Assembly: GCA_002255365.1 (NCBI GenBank)
Contig: NCBI01000019.1
Coordinates: 1 to 64,000, forward strand
DNA from: Chromatiales bacterium 21-64-14
GTDB lineage: Bacteria > Pseudomonadota > Gammaproteobacteria > 21-64-14
Length of the DNA stretch: 64,000 nucleotides
Reading direction: 5' to 3'
The translations under genes and the position numbers were made by a program. Below the pieces are notes generated by a model. That model was not told the origin of the DNA, did no database searches, and saw only the letters and a list, made by a program, of their open reading frames with translations. Below are positions 31,406 to 42,860 of the stretch, piece by piece. Position 1 is the first letter of the stretch, and each line of letters opens with the position of its first letter.

Positions 31406-32536
31406 TTACCCTCCCAACCCCCTCAGGGCCGCGAAGCCCGCGGCGCCCAACAACGCAGCCACCGGCAGGGTAACCACCCAGGACAACGTGATGGCGCCGA
31501 TGGTCCCCCAGCGACCCTGTCCCGTCACGGTCCCGATCCCGAACAGCGCCCCGCACGAAACGTGGGTGGTGGACACCGGCATGCCCAGGGCCGAAGCGCC
31601 CAGCACCAGGGTGGACGTCACCAAGTTGGCCACCAAGCCCTGACCCGGGTTCATCCCGGTGATGCGATGGCCCATGGTCTCAGCAACCCGGCGCGCGCTC
31701 AGCCATCCGCCAATCGCGATCACGATCCCCACCAGCGTGATGCCGGCCTGGGCGCTGAGGCCACCGGTCAACAGGAGGATCGCCGCCATTTTCGGGGTAT
31801 CGTTCACCCCGCGGGCGAAGCTCACCGCGCCGGCACTGAGATAGTGCATGACGTGGACCGCGCGGTCGCACTCCACCCCCACGACCCGCCCCGTGTAGCG
31901 GTCCATGCACGCCGGCTTCACGCCCACGCGCACGATCGGCAGGGACTGGGCCTGAGCCATCACCGCGGCACGCGCGTCCACGGTACCCTCCGGCACGCTC
32001 GCCACGATCTCTTGCCCGATACATACGCAGGTCTGACGGGTGATGCCAAGCGCGCGCCGCACATAGCGCACCACCGGGTAGACCAGCGCCGCGGCAGCAA
32101 TAGCCAACAGCGGACTTACCAGCAAGGGCATGAAAAAGCTGTGCCATAGCTGGCCCGTGTCCACTCCCGCCCGCGACGCGAACCAACCGGCGCCCACCAG
32201 TGCGCCCACCAACGCGTGGGTCGTGGAAATCGGCATCCCCAACCGCACCGCCAACATGACTGTCAGGGCCGCCGCCAGGGCCACCGCGACGGTGAAGCTC
32301 GGCATGAGCGCCACCGCGTTCGGCACCAGCCCCTTACCGCTGAAGGTGCCCAGCAAGCCCTTGGCAATGAACACCGCCATGAGCGAGCCCAGCAGGGTCG
32401 CCAGAGTACCCCACAGGATCGCACCCCGGTACTGGGTGACACCGCTCCCGAACAGGGTCGCAACACCCTTCGAGTTGTCGTTGGCTCCGTTGGCATAGGC
32501 GAGAAACACAATGCAGGCGAAGAGCATTACTTCCAC
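31406..32536 (-). CDS. Low-affinity inorganic phosphate transporter (Pit family)
   Basis: Predicted proton- or metal-phosphate symporter of the inner membrane, 376 residues with about ten helices. Two PHO4-family signatures are seen: FLAYANGANDNSKGVATLFGSG near residue 10 and the repeat SFARGVNDTPKMAAILLL near 235. Repeats of GMPISTTHALVGALVG and GMPVSTTHVSCGALFG mark the two inverted halves. The protein is shorter than E. coli PitA (499), lacking part of the central loop, but compares with other Pit proteins of this length. Confidence 0.93.
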   Translation of the reverse strand: MEVMLFACIVFLAYANGANDNSKGVATLFGSGVTQYRGAILWGTLATLLGSLMAVFIAKGLLGTFSGKGLVPNAVALMPSFTVAVALAAALTVMLAVRLGMPISTTHALVGALVGAGWFASRAGVDTGQLWHSFFMPLLVSPLLAIAAAALVYPVVRYVRRALGITRQTCVCIGQEIVASVPEGTVDARAAVMAQAQSLPIVRVGVKPACMDRYTGRVVGVECDRAVHVMHYLSAGAVSFARGVNDTPKMAAILLLTGGLSAQAGITLVGIVIAIGGWLSARRVAETMGHRITGMNPGQGLVANLVTSTLVLGASALGMPVSTTHVSCGALFGIGTVTGQGRWGTIGAITLSWVVTLPVAALLGAAGFAALRGLGG

Positions 32537-32886
32537 GGGAGATCACCTCGATAAGACAGTTGGGTGGATCGAACAGAACATCGGGTCCGGTCCCGCTGGC
32601 ACCTACCGACATTATCCGCAAGGGCGGCGAGTGCTCCAGTGCGGGACTGTGGGCCACATGTAGAATCCGTGCGGCCCGCCTGGCACACCTCTCAGGCCAG
32701 TGGCGCGACACACGGTCCGCCGGTCAGTGCGTGGGCGGAGGCTCTCGGGATCGCTTACCGTGCCCTGGGACCCCATCGCCCCGGCCTTGCCCCCAGGGCG
32801 GCGCGGACCGCACTGCCCTGCGCGAACGTTCATGCATAATGCGGGTTAAGTCGCCCCGGTACCGCATTCCTTACAGGTAGCGAGAC
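32537..32886. other. Gap upstream of the Pit gene, nothing clear
   Basis: 350 bases between the argA stop and the Pit start, both on the minus strand. I see no gene I would defend; a plus-strand frame at 32560-32880 lacks a ribosome site and family features. One weak stem (AATGCGG...CCGCATT, about 32837-32867) could lie past argA. A GATAAT without a -35 partner is a poor promoter candidate for the Pit gene, and I see no convincing PhoB box. Confidence 0.45.
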
Positions 32887-34230
32887 TCAAACTGCCTTGC
32901 CCACCCGCAGCCGCTTCATGAACACCTTGGAGTTGCGCTGAAAGTTGTAGAGCCGCTGGCGCTGGATCGGAAGCTGGCGCGGCTCCGCCGCCTCGAATCC
33001 ACGCTCACGGAACCAGTGGGCGGTGCGCGTCGTGAGGACGAACAACCGCTGAATACTCAAGTCCGACGCCTTGCGCTCCAGGTACTGCAACAAGGCGTCG
33101 CCGCGGCCCGCACTACGATAATCGGGATGAACCGCCAGGCAGGCGAGTTCCGCACAGCGCTCCTCGGGGAAGGGGTACAAACCACCGCAGGCGACAATCA
33201 TCCCGTCGCGTTCCACTACCGAAAAACGCTCGATCTCCATCTCCAGCCGCTCCCGGGAGCGGCGCACCAGGACCCCCTCCGCCTCCAGGGGGGCGATGAG
33301 CTCCAGGATTCCACCGACGTCGTCGATGGTCGCAGTACGGATCCCCTCGAAGACCTCGGAGGTGACCAGTGTACCCGCCCCCTCACGGGTGAAGAGTTCC
33401 AGGAGCAAGGCACCATCCACGTGACGGCTCACCAGGTGCGCGCGCGGCACACCGGCACGGCATGCCTCCACCGCCGCGGCCAGGTGGCGCGCCACGTCCT
33501 CGGGAAGCCGGCGCCGCCCATGAAGCCTGCGTTCCGCCTCCAGAGGTGTGAGTTGCGGCACCAAACGCCGGCGCGCGTCTACCACGCCGGCCTCCTCCAC
33601 CAGCCCCAGGAGCTTGTCGGCGCGCAGGCTGACCGCCGCGGCGCATGCCACATCCTCGGCGCTCAGGTTGAACACCTCGCCGGTAGGGGAATAACCGATC
33701 GGGGACAACAGCACGATGGCGTTGCCGTCCAGGTGGCGGCGGATCGATTCCCCGTCCACGCGACGCACCTCCCCGGTGTGCAGATAATCCACGCCGTCGC
33801 GCACGCCCAGCGGGCGGGCCACCACGAAATTTCCGGAGGCGACCCGGAGCCGGGCACCGGACATGGGCGTGTTGGCAAGCCCCATGGACAGCAGCGCCTC
33901 GATCTCCACCCGCACGCTGCCCGCAGCGTCCTTCACGCACGCGAGCGCCGCGTCATCGGTGATCCGCAGGCCATTGACATAGTGCAACTGTGCGCCGTGC
34001 GCCCGCAGACGATCCTCGATCTGCGGGCGCGCGCCATGCACCAGCACCAGCTTCACCCCCAGGCTGTGGAGCAGCGCGATATCGTGGACCAGGTTGGGAA
34101 ACCGCGGATCCGCCACCGCTTCGCCGCCGAACACGACCACGAAGGTACGCCCCCGGTGCGCGTTGATATAGGGCGCGGAGTCCCGAAACCACTGGACATG
34201 GGCAACGTATTCTTTTGTGGTACGCGGCAC
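32887..34230 (-). CDS. argA: N-acetylglutamate synthase
   Basis: First step of arginine synthesis: acetyl-CoA plus glutamate to N-acetylglutamate. The 447-residue protein has an N-terminal amino-acid-kinase domain (about 20-290; VVVFGGEAVADPRFPNLVHDIALLHSLGVKLVLVHGARPQIE), which binds arginine for feedback in this family. A C-terminal GNAT domain (about 300-430) has VHPDYRSAGRGDALLQYLERKA, the acetyl-CoA loop. It begins MPRTTKEYVAHVQWFRDSAPYINAHRGRTFVV like other proteobacterial ArgA. It is 109 bases beyond gspF on the same strand. Confidence 0.95.
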   Translation of the reverse strand: MPRTTKEYVAHVQWFRDSAPYINAHRGRTFVVVFGGEAVADPRFPNLVHDIALLHSLGVKLVLVHGARPQIEDRLRAHGAQLHYVNGLRITDDAALACVKDAAGSVRVEIEALLSMGLANTPMSGARLRVASGNFVVARPLGVRDGVDYLHTGEVRRVDGESIRRHLDGNAIVLLSPIGYSPTGEVFNLSAEDVACAAAVSLRADKLLGLVEEAGVVDARRRLVPQLTPLEAERRLHGRRRLPEDVARHLAAAVEACRAGVPRAHLVSRHVDGALLLELFTREGAGTLVTSEVFEGIRTATIDDVGGILELIAPLEAEGVLVRRSRERLEMEIERFSVVERDGMIVACGGLYPFPEERCAELACLAVHPDYRSAGRGDALLQYLERKASDLSIQRLFVLTTRTAHWFRERGFEAAEPRQLPIQRQRLYNFQRNSKVFMKRLRVGKAV

Positions 34231-34339
34231 GGCTCCGACTCCTCCCGCTGGACAGGATGCCCGGCGTATTGTTTACCGGAATCCCACCGTGAAACAAGCG
34301 AGCGGGGATGCAGGCCCGATGGACGATCGGCGTGGCGCG

Positions 34340-35554
34340 CTACTTCACCAGCTGGTTGAGGTCGAAAATAGGCAGCAGGATGGCGATAACGATCACCAAC
34401 ACCATGCCGCCCATGAGCAGGATCAGCAAGGGCTCAAACAGGCCCAGCAGGGCCGAGATCAGGGTCTCGATCTCCCGTTCTTGGCTCACCGCGGCCCGAT
34501 CCAGCATCCCCTCCAGATTACCGCTGGCCTCGCCACTGGCGATCAGGCTTACGATCATGGGCGGGAACAGGCCACTGGCCTCCAGGGCACCGTGCAGAGT
34601 CGCCCCCTCCCGCACCCGTGCCGCCGCGTCTTCCACCGCCGCGCGCATGGGAAGGTTGGACATCACCTGGGCGGCGATCCGAAGGGCCTCCAGTACCGGG
34701 ACGCCGCTTTCCACCAGGATGCTGAGGGTGCGCGCGAAGCGCGCGGTGTTGAGCCCGCGCACCAAACGCGCCAACAGCGGGATCCGAAGCTGAAAGCGAT
34801 GGAACTGGCGTCGGGGCCCTGGCAGGCGCAATACATACGTGGTCCCCGCCCCTGCTGCGATCAGGACCACCAGAATCAGGCCCCAGTTCGCACGCAGAAA
34901 ATCGCTGACGGCGATCAAGCCGCGCGTCAGCACCGGGAGCTGCTGATTGAGGTTGGTGAATACCTGCACGACCTGGGGCACCACGTAGGCCAGCAGGCCC
35001 GTGACCACCGCCAGCGCCACCAGGGTCAATATGACCGGATAGAGCAAGGCGAGTTGGATGCGTTGGTGCAACTGCTGGCGGGTCTCGGTGTAGTCGGCAA
35101 GCCGCTCCAACACCGCCTCCAGGTAGCCGGACTGCTCACCGGCGCCTACCGTCGCCCGGTATAACTCCGGGAACACATGCGGGAAATCCGCAAGCCCAGT
35201 GGCCATGTCATGGCCCTCCGTGATGCGCGAACGGACCGCCAGCAGCATGCTCTGAAGCCGGGGTTTTTCGGTCTGCCGGGCCACCGCATGGAACACCTCT
35301 TCGAGCGGGAGACCGGCGCGCACCAGGGTGGCGAGCTGGCGGGTGATCAACGCCAGATCTGTGGCGCTGACCCGGCGGCGCACCAGGGGACGGCGGGTAC
35401 CACCGGACTCGCGGCGCACCACCTCGTCCACCGACAATGGAACGAGGCCCTTTTCGCGCAACCGCTGACGCACTTGGCGGGCGGTATCCCCCTCCAGCAC
35501 GCCCGTGCGTTCCCGGCCTTTCTCATCGAGGGCGTTGTATTCGAAGGCACCCAT
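34340..35554 (-). CDS. gspF: Type II secretion inner-membrane protein GspF
   Basis: Platform protein of the type II secretion system, 404 residues. Two T2SSF domains (about 70-195 and 275-395) each contain membrane helices. The N terminus MGAFEYNALDEKGRERTGVLEGDTARQVRQRLREKGLVPLSV is family-typical, as are LITRQLATLVRAGLPLEEVFHAV and the C-terminal GEASGNLEGMLDRAA. It is the last of the gspD-E-F set here, 159 bases after gspE. Confidence 0.94.
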   Translation of the reverse strand: MGAFEYNALDEKGRERTGVLEGDTARQVRQRLREKGLVPLSVDEVVRRESGGTRRPLVRRRVSATDLALITRQLATLVRAGLPLEEVFHAVARQTEKPRLQSMLLAVRSRITEGHDMATGLADFPHVFPELYRATVGAGEQSGYLEAVLERLADYTETRQQLHQRIQLALLYPVILTLVALAVVTGLLAYVVPQVVQVFTNLNQQLPVLTRGLIAVSDFLRANWGLILVVLIAAGAGTTYVLRLPGPRRQFHRFQLRIPLLARLVRGLNTARFARTLSILVESGVPVLEALRIAAQVMSNLPMRAAVEDAAARVREGATLHGALEASGLFPPMIVSLIASGEASGNLEGMLDRAAVSQEREIETLISALLGLFEPLLILLMGGMVLVIVIAILLPIFDLNQLVK

Positions 35555-35713
35555 CAGGACTCCGGCGTCGGGGGCTCGTTACGGTTGCGGCGGATAGATC
35601 GTCGTACCGGTCGTGGGTTGCGAGTTCTCGACGCACACCCGGCCGGGATCAGAATTGTTCTACTGGGACGGCTCGGACGGCCACCACCCGCGCCGTCTGG
35701 ACCGGGAGGCAGA

Positions 35714-37264
35714 TCAGTCCTCCCGGGTGACCCGCAACACCTCCTCCACCGAGGTGTCGCCGGTCAGGATGCGACGGCGCCCGTCCTGGCGGATGCTGGG
35801 ACCGAGTTTCCGCGCATAAGTCTCCAGCTCGTGCTCACCGGCGCCGTCATGGATCATAGTGCGCATCGGGTCGTCCAAGGCCACCAGCTCGTAGATACCC
35901 GTACGCCCGCGGTATCCCAGGAAACTGCAGTGCTCGCAACCGTTGGGCCGGTGCAGGGTAGGTGGCGCATCAGGATCCAACCCAAAGGCCTCGCACTCTC
36001 CGCGGGACGGTGTATAGGCCGTCTTGCAGTGGGGACACAACGTCCGCACCAGGCGCTGGGCCAGGGTGCCGATCAGGCTCGATGCAAGCAGGAACGGCTC
36101 CACCCCCATATCCCGCAACCGCGTCACCGCACCTACCGCGGTGTTGGTATGCAAGGTCGAAAACACCAGGTGACCCGTCAAACTCGCCTGTACTGCTATC
36201 TGCGCGGTCTCCAGATCGCGGATTTCGCCTACCATCACCACGTCTGGATCCTGGCGCAGAATAGCGCGCAGGCCGCGCGCGAAGCTCATGTCCACCTTGG
36301 TGTTGACCTGGGTCTGGCCGATGCCGTCCAAGTAATACTCGATAGGGTCCTCCACAGTCATGATGTTGCGGCTGCGGTCGTTGAGGCGCGTGATGGCTGC
36401 GTACAGGGTAGTGGTCTTGCCGGATCCGGTGGGGCCGGTAACCAGCACGATCCCGTGCGGCCGGTGGATCACCTGATCGATCACATGCAGGGTTTCCACG
36501 GCCATACCCAGGTGTTCCAGGTCCAGGCGCCCGGCCTGCTTGTCCAACAAACGCAGCACCACCCGCTCACCATGGCCGGACGGCAGGGTGGACACCCGCA
36601 CGTCCACCGCGCGCCCGGCGACCCGCAGGGAGATACGCCCATCCTGGGGCAAGCGCTTCTCCGCTATGTCCAGCCGCGCCATGACCTTTACCCGGGAGAC
36701 GATCAGGGGGGCGACCTGGCGCGGCGGTGTGAGCACTTCCCGCAACACACCATCCACCCGGAACCGCACCACCAGCCGGTTTTCGAACGGCTCAATGTGG
36801 ATATCCGAGGCGTCTTCCTTCACCGCCTCGGTGAGTAGTGCGTTGATCAAGCGGATAATGGGCGCGTCGTCTTGGCTCTCCAGCAGGTCAGTGGGTTCTG
36901 AGAGCTGTTGCGCCACCCGGGACAGATCCATCTCATCCCCCAGGTCCTCCATCATTGACATGGCGTGGTTAGTGTTTTCCTGATAGGAGGAGCCCAACAA
37001 CAAGTCGAACTGTTCGCTGGATATCGTCTGCAGGCGCAGGGGCCGCCCCAGGAAACGGCGTAACTCCGCGAGGGCCTGGCTGCTCACCCCAACACGGCAG
37101 GCGACGACCGCGCAACCATCCTCGCGGCCAGTGACCAGCAACCCATGGCGCCGGGCGAAAATAAACGACGGCCTGGATATGACGCCGTCTTCCCAGGCAT
37201 CGGCGGGCACGCCGGGGACCGGCTGAGGGACCCCATAGCGCTCCAGAGTCGATTCCGTCGCCAT
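35714..37264 (-). CDS. gspE: Type II secretion ATPase GspE
   Basis: Cytosolic hexameric ATPase that powers pseudopilus assembly, 516 residues. An N-terminal T2SSE_N domain (about 1-110) precedes the ATPase core. Walker A is GPTGSGKT at 277-284, the Asp box is about 295-320, and Walker B is [20 protein letters not shown] four-Cys zinc module (CPHCK...CEHC) lies near the C terminus, as in GspE rather than PilT. It is 14 bases after gspD, so the two are co-transcribed. Confidence 0.95.
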   Translation of the reverse strand: MATESTLERYGVPQPVPGVPADAWEDGVISRPSFIFARRHGLLVTGREDGCAVVACRVGVSSQALAELRRFLGRPLRLQTISSEQFDLLLGSSYQENTNHAMSMMEDLGDEMDLSRVAQQLSEPTDLLESQDDAPIIRLINALLTEAVKEDASDIHIEPFENRLVVRFRVDGVLREVLTPPRQVAPLIVSRVKVMARLDIAEKRLPQDGRISLRVAGRAVDVRVSTLPSGHGERVVLRLLDKQAGRLDLEHLGMAVETLHVIDQVIHRPHGIVLVTGPTGSGKTTTLYAAITRLNDRSRNIMTVEDPIEYYLDGIGQTQVNTKVDMSFARGLRAILRQDPDVVMVGEIRDLETAQIAVQASLTGHLVFSTLHTNTAVGAVTRLRDMGVEPFLLASSLIGTLAQRLVRTLCPHCKTAYTPSRGECEAFGLDPDAPPTLHRPNGCEHCSFLGYRGRTGIYELVALDDPMRTMIHDGAGEHELETYARKLGPSIRQDGRRRILTGDTSVEEVLRVTRED

Positions 37265-37278
37265 GGGCGGGGCTAGGG

Positions 37279-39363
37279 TTACGGCTGCCCGGACCCGGCG
37301 GTGCCGGGTCCGGCCGTGGTCGGGGCCTCGCCGTCGAACGGCGGCGGCAACTGGGTGTACCGGCTGAGTTCCGGAAGCATCGGTGCCCGGGCCCGGGGCA
37401 TAAGGAACACGCCCTTGCTCTGCAGCGCCATTTGCTGGGCACGAATGTAGTTGTACTTCTCGGCGGTGTACGCGCTGGCCAGCCCGGTGTCACGCATGAT
37501 CACTGGGCGCAGGAACACCATCAAATTGGTCTTATTCAACGTACTCGATTTGCTCCGGAAGAACGCACCGATCACCGGGATGTCACCCAACACTGGAACC
37601 TTCTCCACGCTCTCGTCGTGGGTCTCTTGGATCAGGCCACCCAGCACCACAATCTTGCCGCTATCCACCAGGACGCTGGTCTTGATCGAACGCTTGTTGG
37701 TAATCGGGTCAGCGGCCACCGTGCTATTGGTCAGGCTGGATACCTCTTGTTGAATATCGAGCTTGACCGTGTCCCCTTCGTGGATCTGAGGCTTGACCTT
37801 CAGGGTAAGACCCACATCCTGGCGCTGAATGGTTTGGAACGGATTCACGACACCGGTGGTGCTGGTGTTGCCGGTGTTGGTGAACTGGCCGGTAACGAAC
37901 GGCACGGTCTGGCCTACCACGATCTCCGCTTCCTGGTTGTCCATTGTGAGCAGCGTGGGCGTCGACAGAATATTGGTCGATGTGTCGGAGGCCAGCGCCT
38001 GGATCAGGGTGGAAATGTTCAAGAACTGGGTCCCGAACAACGTGCTGGTGCCTTGGACAAATCCGAGGGCAAGACCGTCGCCCAGGGCGCCGAGCGGATT
38101 GGCGGCGACGCTGGTCACCGAGGAACCTCCGGTGGTGAAGTTGGTGCCTGCCACCGGACCAGTCGCATCGAAGTTCTGGGCCGCATTGAACTGCACCCCC
38201 AGTTGCGCGGCCTTGTTCGCGGAGACCTCGGCGATCACCGCCTCCACCAGCACCTGGGCACGGCGGATGTCGAGCTGCCGGACGACGGCGCGCAGGGAGC
38301 GCTGCACGTCGGGGGGGGCAGTAATGACCAGGGCATTGGTGGCCTGATCGGCGCTGATCTCAACGCTCTGGGACCCGGTGGCACCGGCTGCCCCGCCCAC
38401 GCCTTTCCCGCTCTGACCCTTCACCACGGATTGCAACACCGGCACCAGATCCTTCGCATCCGCGTAGTGCAGATAGACCACCTGGGTGTTGCCGGTGGAC
38501 TTCATCGGGGTATCCAGATGGGCAATGATCGCCTTGAGCCGCGCCCGGTCGGCGCGCGGGCCGCCGATCAGCACGCTGTTGGTACGCTCATCGGCGATCA
38601 CCATCGGCCCGTTGCCCGGCCCCCTGCCCTGCTGCTCGGTCTGCAGCAGCGAACCAAGGACCCGAACCACGTCCGCCGCCGAGGCGTGCTGCAACGGTAC
38701 GATATCCACATCACTGGTACCGGAGGCGTCGATGCGCCGGATGATCCGTACCAGGCGCTCGACATTGTCGGCACGGTCCGAGATCACCAGCATGTTGGAG
38801 GACGGATAGGCCGCCAAGTGCCCCTGCTGGGGCACCAGCGGGCGCAGAATAGGGACCAGCTGGGCGGCAGAGACATTGTTCACGTGTATCACCCGGGTGA
38901 CCATCTCGTCCCCGGAGCCGGGATTCTCCCGAGTCGCGGTGGGGATGGCGTCCTGCTTGGCGGTCACGTCCGGGACGATCTTGATCACCGCTCCCGCCGG
39001 CACCGCCGCGAACCCGTGCACCTGCAAGATGGACAGGAATACCTGATACAATTCATTCTGGTTCATGGGCCGCGAGGAGATCACCGTCACCTTGCCCTGT
39101 ACCCGGGGATCTACCACGAAATTCTTGCCGGTGATTTCCGCCACCGTGGCGATCAGGGCCTGCAAGTCCGTGTCCTTCAAATTCAGGGTGACCTGCTGGC
39201 TGTCATTGGCTTTGGGTAGGACCTTGGTACCCTGCCCGTGGACCGGACACAAGGCCGCACCCACCAGCAGCCACCCGCAGAGCAGGGCTAGGTGCCATGT
39301 GCCGCGCCGACGCGTGGCGGGGGAACCGGCCGGGCGAACGAGGTTTCTGTAGGGTGCTTCCAT
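37279..39363 (-). CDS. gspD: Type II secretion outer-membrane secretin GspD
   Basis: Forms the multimeric outer-membrane pore of the type II system, 694 residues. A hydrophobic signal region (about 20-45) is followed by N0-N3 domains (about 55-345) with repeats such as [37 protein letters not shown]. The secretin core follows (about 380-640), with [19 protein letters not shown] and GSILPDIGNLL-like VLGGLIQE segments. The start at 39363 precedes the signal peptide; earlier in-frame codons add unrelated residues. It starts the gspD-E-F set; no gspC nor pseudopilin genes lie in the window. Confidence 0.95.
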   Translation of the reverse strand: MEAPYRNLVRPAGSPATRRRGTWHLALLCGWLLVGAALCPVHGQGTKVLPKANDSQQVTLNLKDTDLQALIATVAEITGKNFVVDPRVQGKVTVISSRPMNQNELYQVFLSILQVHGFAAVPAGAVIKIVPDVTAKQDAIPTATRENPGSGDEMVTRVIHVNNVSAAQLVPILRPLVPQQGHLAAYPSSNMLVISDRADNVERLVRIIRRIDASGTSDVDIVPLQHASAADVVRVLGSLLQTEQQGRGPGNGPMVIADERTNSVLIGGPRADRARLKAIIAHLDTPMKSTGNTQVVYLHYADAKDLVPVLQSVVKGQSGKGVGGAAGATGSQSVEISADQATNALVITAPPDVQRSLRAVVRQLDIRRAQVLVEAVIAEVSANKAAQLGVQFNAAQNFDATGPVAGTNFTTGGSSVTSVAANPLGALGDGLALGFVQGTSTLFGTQFLNISTLIQALASDTSTNILSTPTLLTMDNQEAEIVVGQTVPFVTGQFTNTGNTSTTGVVNPFQTIQRQDVGLTLKVKPQIHEGDTVKLDIQQEVSSLTNSTVAADPITNKRSIKTSVLVDSGKIVVLGGLIQETHDESVEKVPVLGDIPVIGAFFRSKSSTLNKTNLMVFLRPVIMRDTGLASAYTAEKYNYIRAQQMALQSKGVFLMPRARAPMLPELSRYTQLPPPFDGEAPTTAGPGTAGSGQP

Positions 39364-39395
39364 GGCTCCAGCGGCCCGCGGGCCAACCCAGCGAT

Positions 39396-39423
39396 TTGAA
39401 ATGATATGAAATTCCAATACTAT
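39396..39423 (+). promoter_or_regulatory. Possible sigma70 promoter of mutM
   Basis: TTGAAA (39396-39401) and TACTAT (39418-39423) are 16 bases apart in the divergent gap between gspD and mutM. The predicted start site is about 25 bases before the mutM ATG, which has no clear Shine-Dalgarno site. The -10 match is only four of six. Confidence 0.4.
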
Positions 39424-39453
39424 CCGACCCGCGTCCCGCGATACAAATGAACA

Positions 39454-40269
39454 ATGCCTGAACTACCCGAAGTTGAGATCACCCGCCGGGGGCTTTCCCC
39501 CCATGTCATCGGCCGAAAGGTCACCGGCGTGATAGTCCGCGACCGGCGCCTGCGCTGGCCGGTGCCGGGAGCACTCATCCGGACCCTGCCCGGGGCCCAG
39601 GTGGAGACCCTGGAACGCCGCGCCAAGTATCTGCTGCTGCGCACCTCCCGGGGCACGGTGATCCTGCACCTGGGGATGTCCGGCAGCCTCCGGGTCACTG
39701 CCACCGACACTGCGCCGGAACCCTACGACCATGTGGAAATCCAACTGGACAACGGCCGTTGTCTGCGGCTGCGGGATCCGCGCCGCTTCGGGTGTGTCCT
39801 GTGGACCACGGTGGATCCCCATCGCCACCCGCTGCTGTGTCACTTGGGTCCCGAGCCGCTCGCACCCCACCTCCAGGCCGCGGACCTGTGCGCCCGGTCC
39901 CGCGGCCGGCGGGTGGCTATCAAACATTTCCTCATGAACAGCCGCATGGTCGCCGGCCTGGGCAACATCTACGTGAACGAGGCGCTGTTCCTGGCGGGCA
40001 TCCATCCGCTGCGGTCCGCGGGCCGCATCGCGTGCGCGCGGTACGAGCCGCTCGTAGCGGCGATCCAGCAGGTGCTGGAGGAATCTCTGCGGCAGGGCGG
40101 CACGACCCTGCGGGACTTTCGCAATGGCGAGGACCGCCCCGGCTATTTCCAGTTGCACCTGCGGGTCTACCAGCGCGCGGGCGCCCCATGCGTAACCTGC
40201 GCGCGGCCGGTACAGGGGATCCGCCAGGGGCAGCGCTCCACCTTCTATTGCAGCCACTGCCAACGGTGA
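39454..40269 (+). CDS. mutM: Formamidopyrimidine-DNA glycosylase
   Basis: Base-excision repair enzyme that removes 8-oxoguanine and cuts at the site, 271 residues. After Met removal Pro1 is the nucleophile (MPELPEVE), and Glu2 is catalytic. The helix-two-turn-helix NSRMVAGLGNIYVNEALFLAGI and the C-terminal zinc finger (CVTC...CSHC) are intact. Its stop overlaps the GTG of the next gene by four bases. Confidence 0.97.
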   Translation: MPELPEVEITRRGLSPHVIGRKVTGVIVRDRRLRWPVPGALIRTLPGAQVETLERRAKYLLLRTSRGTVILHLGMSGSLRVTATDTAPEPYDHVEIQLDNGRCLRLRDPRRFGCVLWTTVDPHRHPLLCHLGPEPLAPHLQAADLCARSRGRRVAIKHFLMNSRMVAGLGNIYVNEALFLAGIHPLRSAGRIACARYEPLVAAIQQVLEESLRQGGTTLRDFRNGEDRPGYFQLHLRVYQRAGAPCVTCARPVQGIRQGQRSTFYCSHCQR

Positions 40270-41570
40270 ACGCCCCCTCCGTCCGCGCCGTTGGCTGGCC
40301 CCGGTTGCGTGCCGTGTGGCTCGCCGCCCTGCTGCTGGCGGGATCCCCCGCGTGCGCCGCGCCTCCGATCGCCGTTCAGGTGCCGAAGACCGCCCTGGGC
40401 CCGGCGCAAGTGGCGGTAATCGTCAACGATGCGGACCCCCTGAGCCGGCGCATCGCCGCCTATTATCAGGCACGGCGCGGGATTCCGGCGCGCAACCTGA
40501 TCCACGTGCGTTTTGCCCCGGGACAGCCGGAGATGAGTCCGCAGCAGTTCGCGCCCCTTAAAGCGGCAGTGGACGCCAACACCCCGCCCGCGGTTCAGGC
40601 CTATGTCCTCACCTGGACCGCGCCCTATCGGGTCGGCTGCATGTCCATCACCACGGCGTTCGCGGCAGGCTACGATCCCGGGTTCTGCGCCTCCGGCTGC
40701 AAACCCACCCGGTTCAACCGTGCCTTCGACTCCAACAGCACGCGGCCCTATCGGGACTTTGGGCTGCGCCCCACCATGGCACTGGCGGGCAAGTCCTTCG
40801 CGCAGGTGCGGGCCCTCATCGACCGGGGAGTCGCGGCGGACCACACCTTCCCCAAAGGCACCGCCTATTTGGTAAGCACATCGGACCAGGCCCGCAACGT
40901 GCGGGCCCGCGGCTACCCGGCGGCGGTACGGGCGCTGGGCGGCGAACTGCGGGTCAGGATCGTGCGTGCGGAGTTCCTAGCCCACCGCCGCGACATCCTG
41001 TTCTATTTCATCGGCGCGGTGACGGTACCCGACCTGGACACCAACCGGTTTCTGCCGGGCGCCATCGCGGACCACCTGACCTCTACCGGCGGCGCCCTGA
41101 CTACCACGACTCAGATGAGCAGCCTGCGCTGGCTGCAGGCGGGTGCCACCGGCAGCTACGGGACCGTGGTGGAGCCCTGCAACTTCCCGGAGAAATTCCC
41201 GGACCCCAAGATCGTCATGCGGCGCTACCTGCAGGGGGAAACCCTGCTGGACGCCTATTGGAAGAGCGTGGCATGGCCAGGACAGGGCATCTTCATCGGC
41301 GAGCCGCTGGCGCGGCCCTTCGGTGGCTATCGGGTAGAGCGGCGCGGGAACCGCACCGTGCTGCAACTCGAGGCCCTGCCGCGCGGACACCGCTATCGGT
41401 TGCTCGCCGGGCACCAGGCAGCAGGTCCTTACCAGATCGCGCTGACGTTCACGGCCACCGGCGCACCCATGGTCCTGGCTCTGCCCGTGCCCCTGCAAGC
41501 ATTTTATAAGGTAGTCGCGGAATCGGGGCGTGCCGTCGGACCGCGGACTGGAACCTTGGGAACGCCGTAG
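40266..41570 (+). CDS. TIGR03790-like exported protein
   Basis: About 434 residues of unknown function. The start is a GTG at 40266 that overlaps the mutM stop (GTGA), so translational coupling is likely. A signal peptide ends near ACAAPPI (about 31). The mature N terminus reads VAVIVNDADPLSRRIAAYYQARRGIPARNLIHVRF, the pattern of the TIGR03790 family (found in several bacterial phyla). A CMSITTAFAAGYDPGFCASGC segment holds three cysteines. It is not a recognised enzyme. Coupling to mutM is unusual and does not by itself show a DNA-repair role, as the product is exported. Confidence 0.72.
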   Translation: MNAPSVRAVGWPRLRAVWLAALLLAGSPACAAPPIAVQVPKTALGPAQVAVIVNDADPLSRRIAAYYQARRGIPARNLIHVRFAPGQPEMSPQQFAPLKAAVDANTPPAVQAYVLTWTAPYRVGCMSITTAFAAGYDPGFCASGCKPTRFNRAFDSNSTRPYRDFGLRPTMALAGKSFAQVRALIDRGVAADHTFPKGTAYLVSTSDQARNVRARGYPAAVRALGGELRVRIVRAEFLAHRRDILFYFIGAVTVPDLDTNRFLPGAIADHLTSTGGALTTTTQMSSLRWLQAGATGSYGTVVEPCNFPEKFPDPKIVMRRYLQGETLLDAYWKSVAWPGQGIFIGEPLARPFGGYRVERRGNRTVLQLEALPRGHRYRLLAGHQAAGPYQIALTFTATGAPMVLALPVPLQAFYKVVAESGRAVGPRTGTLGTP

Positions 41571-41591
41571 GGCGGCGCAGGGCCGCTGGTG

Positions 41592-42851
<1,260 letters not shown>

Positions 42852-42860
42852 CGGCGCGGC

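Noticed and set aside
32537-32600. PhoB box before the phosphate transporter
   Set aside because: Only one CTGTCTT half-site was seen; the expected second repeat is not there.
32560-32880. 106-codon plus-strand frame in the gap before the Pit gene
   Set aside because: No ribosome site, composition unlike neighbouring proteins, and no recognisable domain.
37432-39219. Plus-strand open frame of 595 codons opposite gspD
   Set aside because: Rich in His, Gly and Asp with no domain, and gspD on the other strand is certain. The frame comes from GC-biased third positions.
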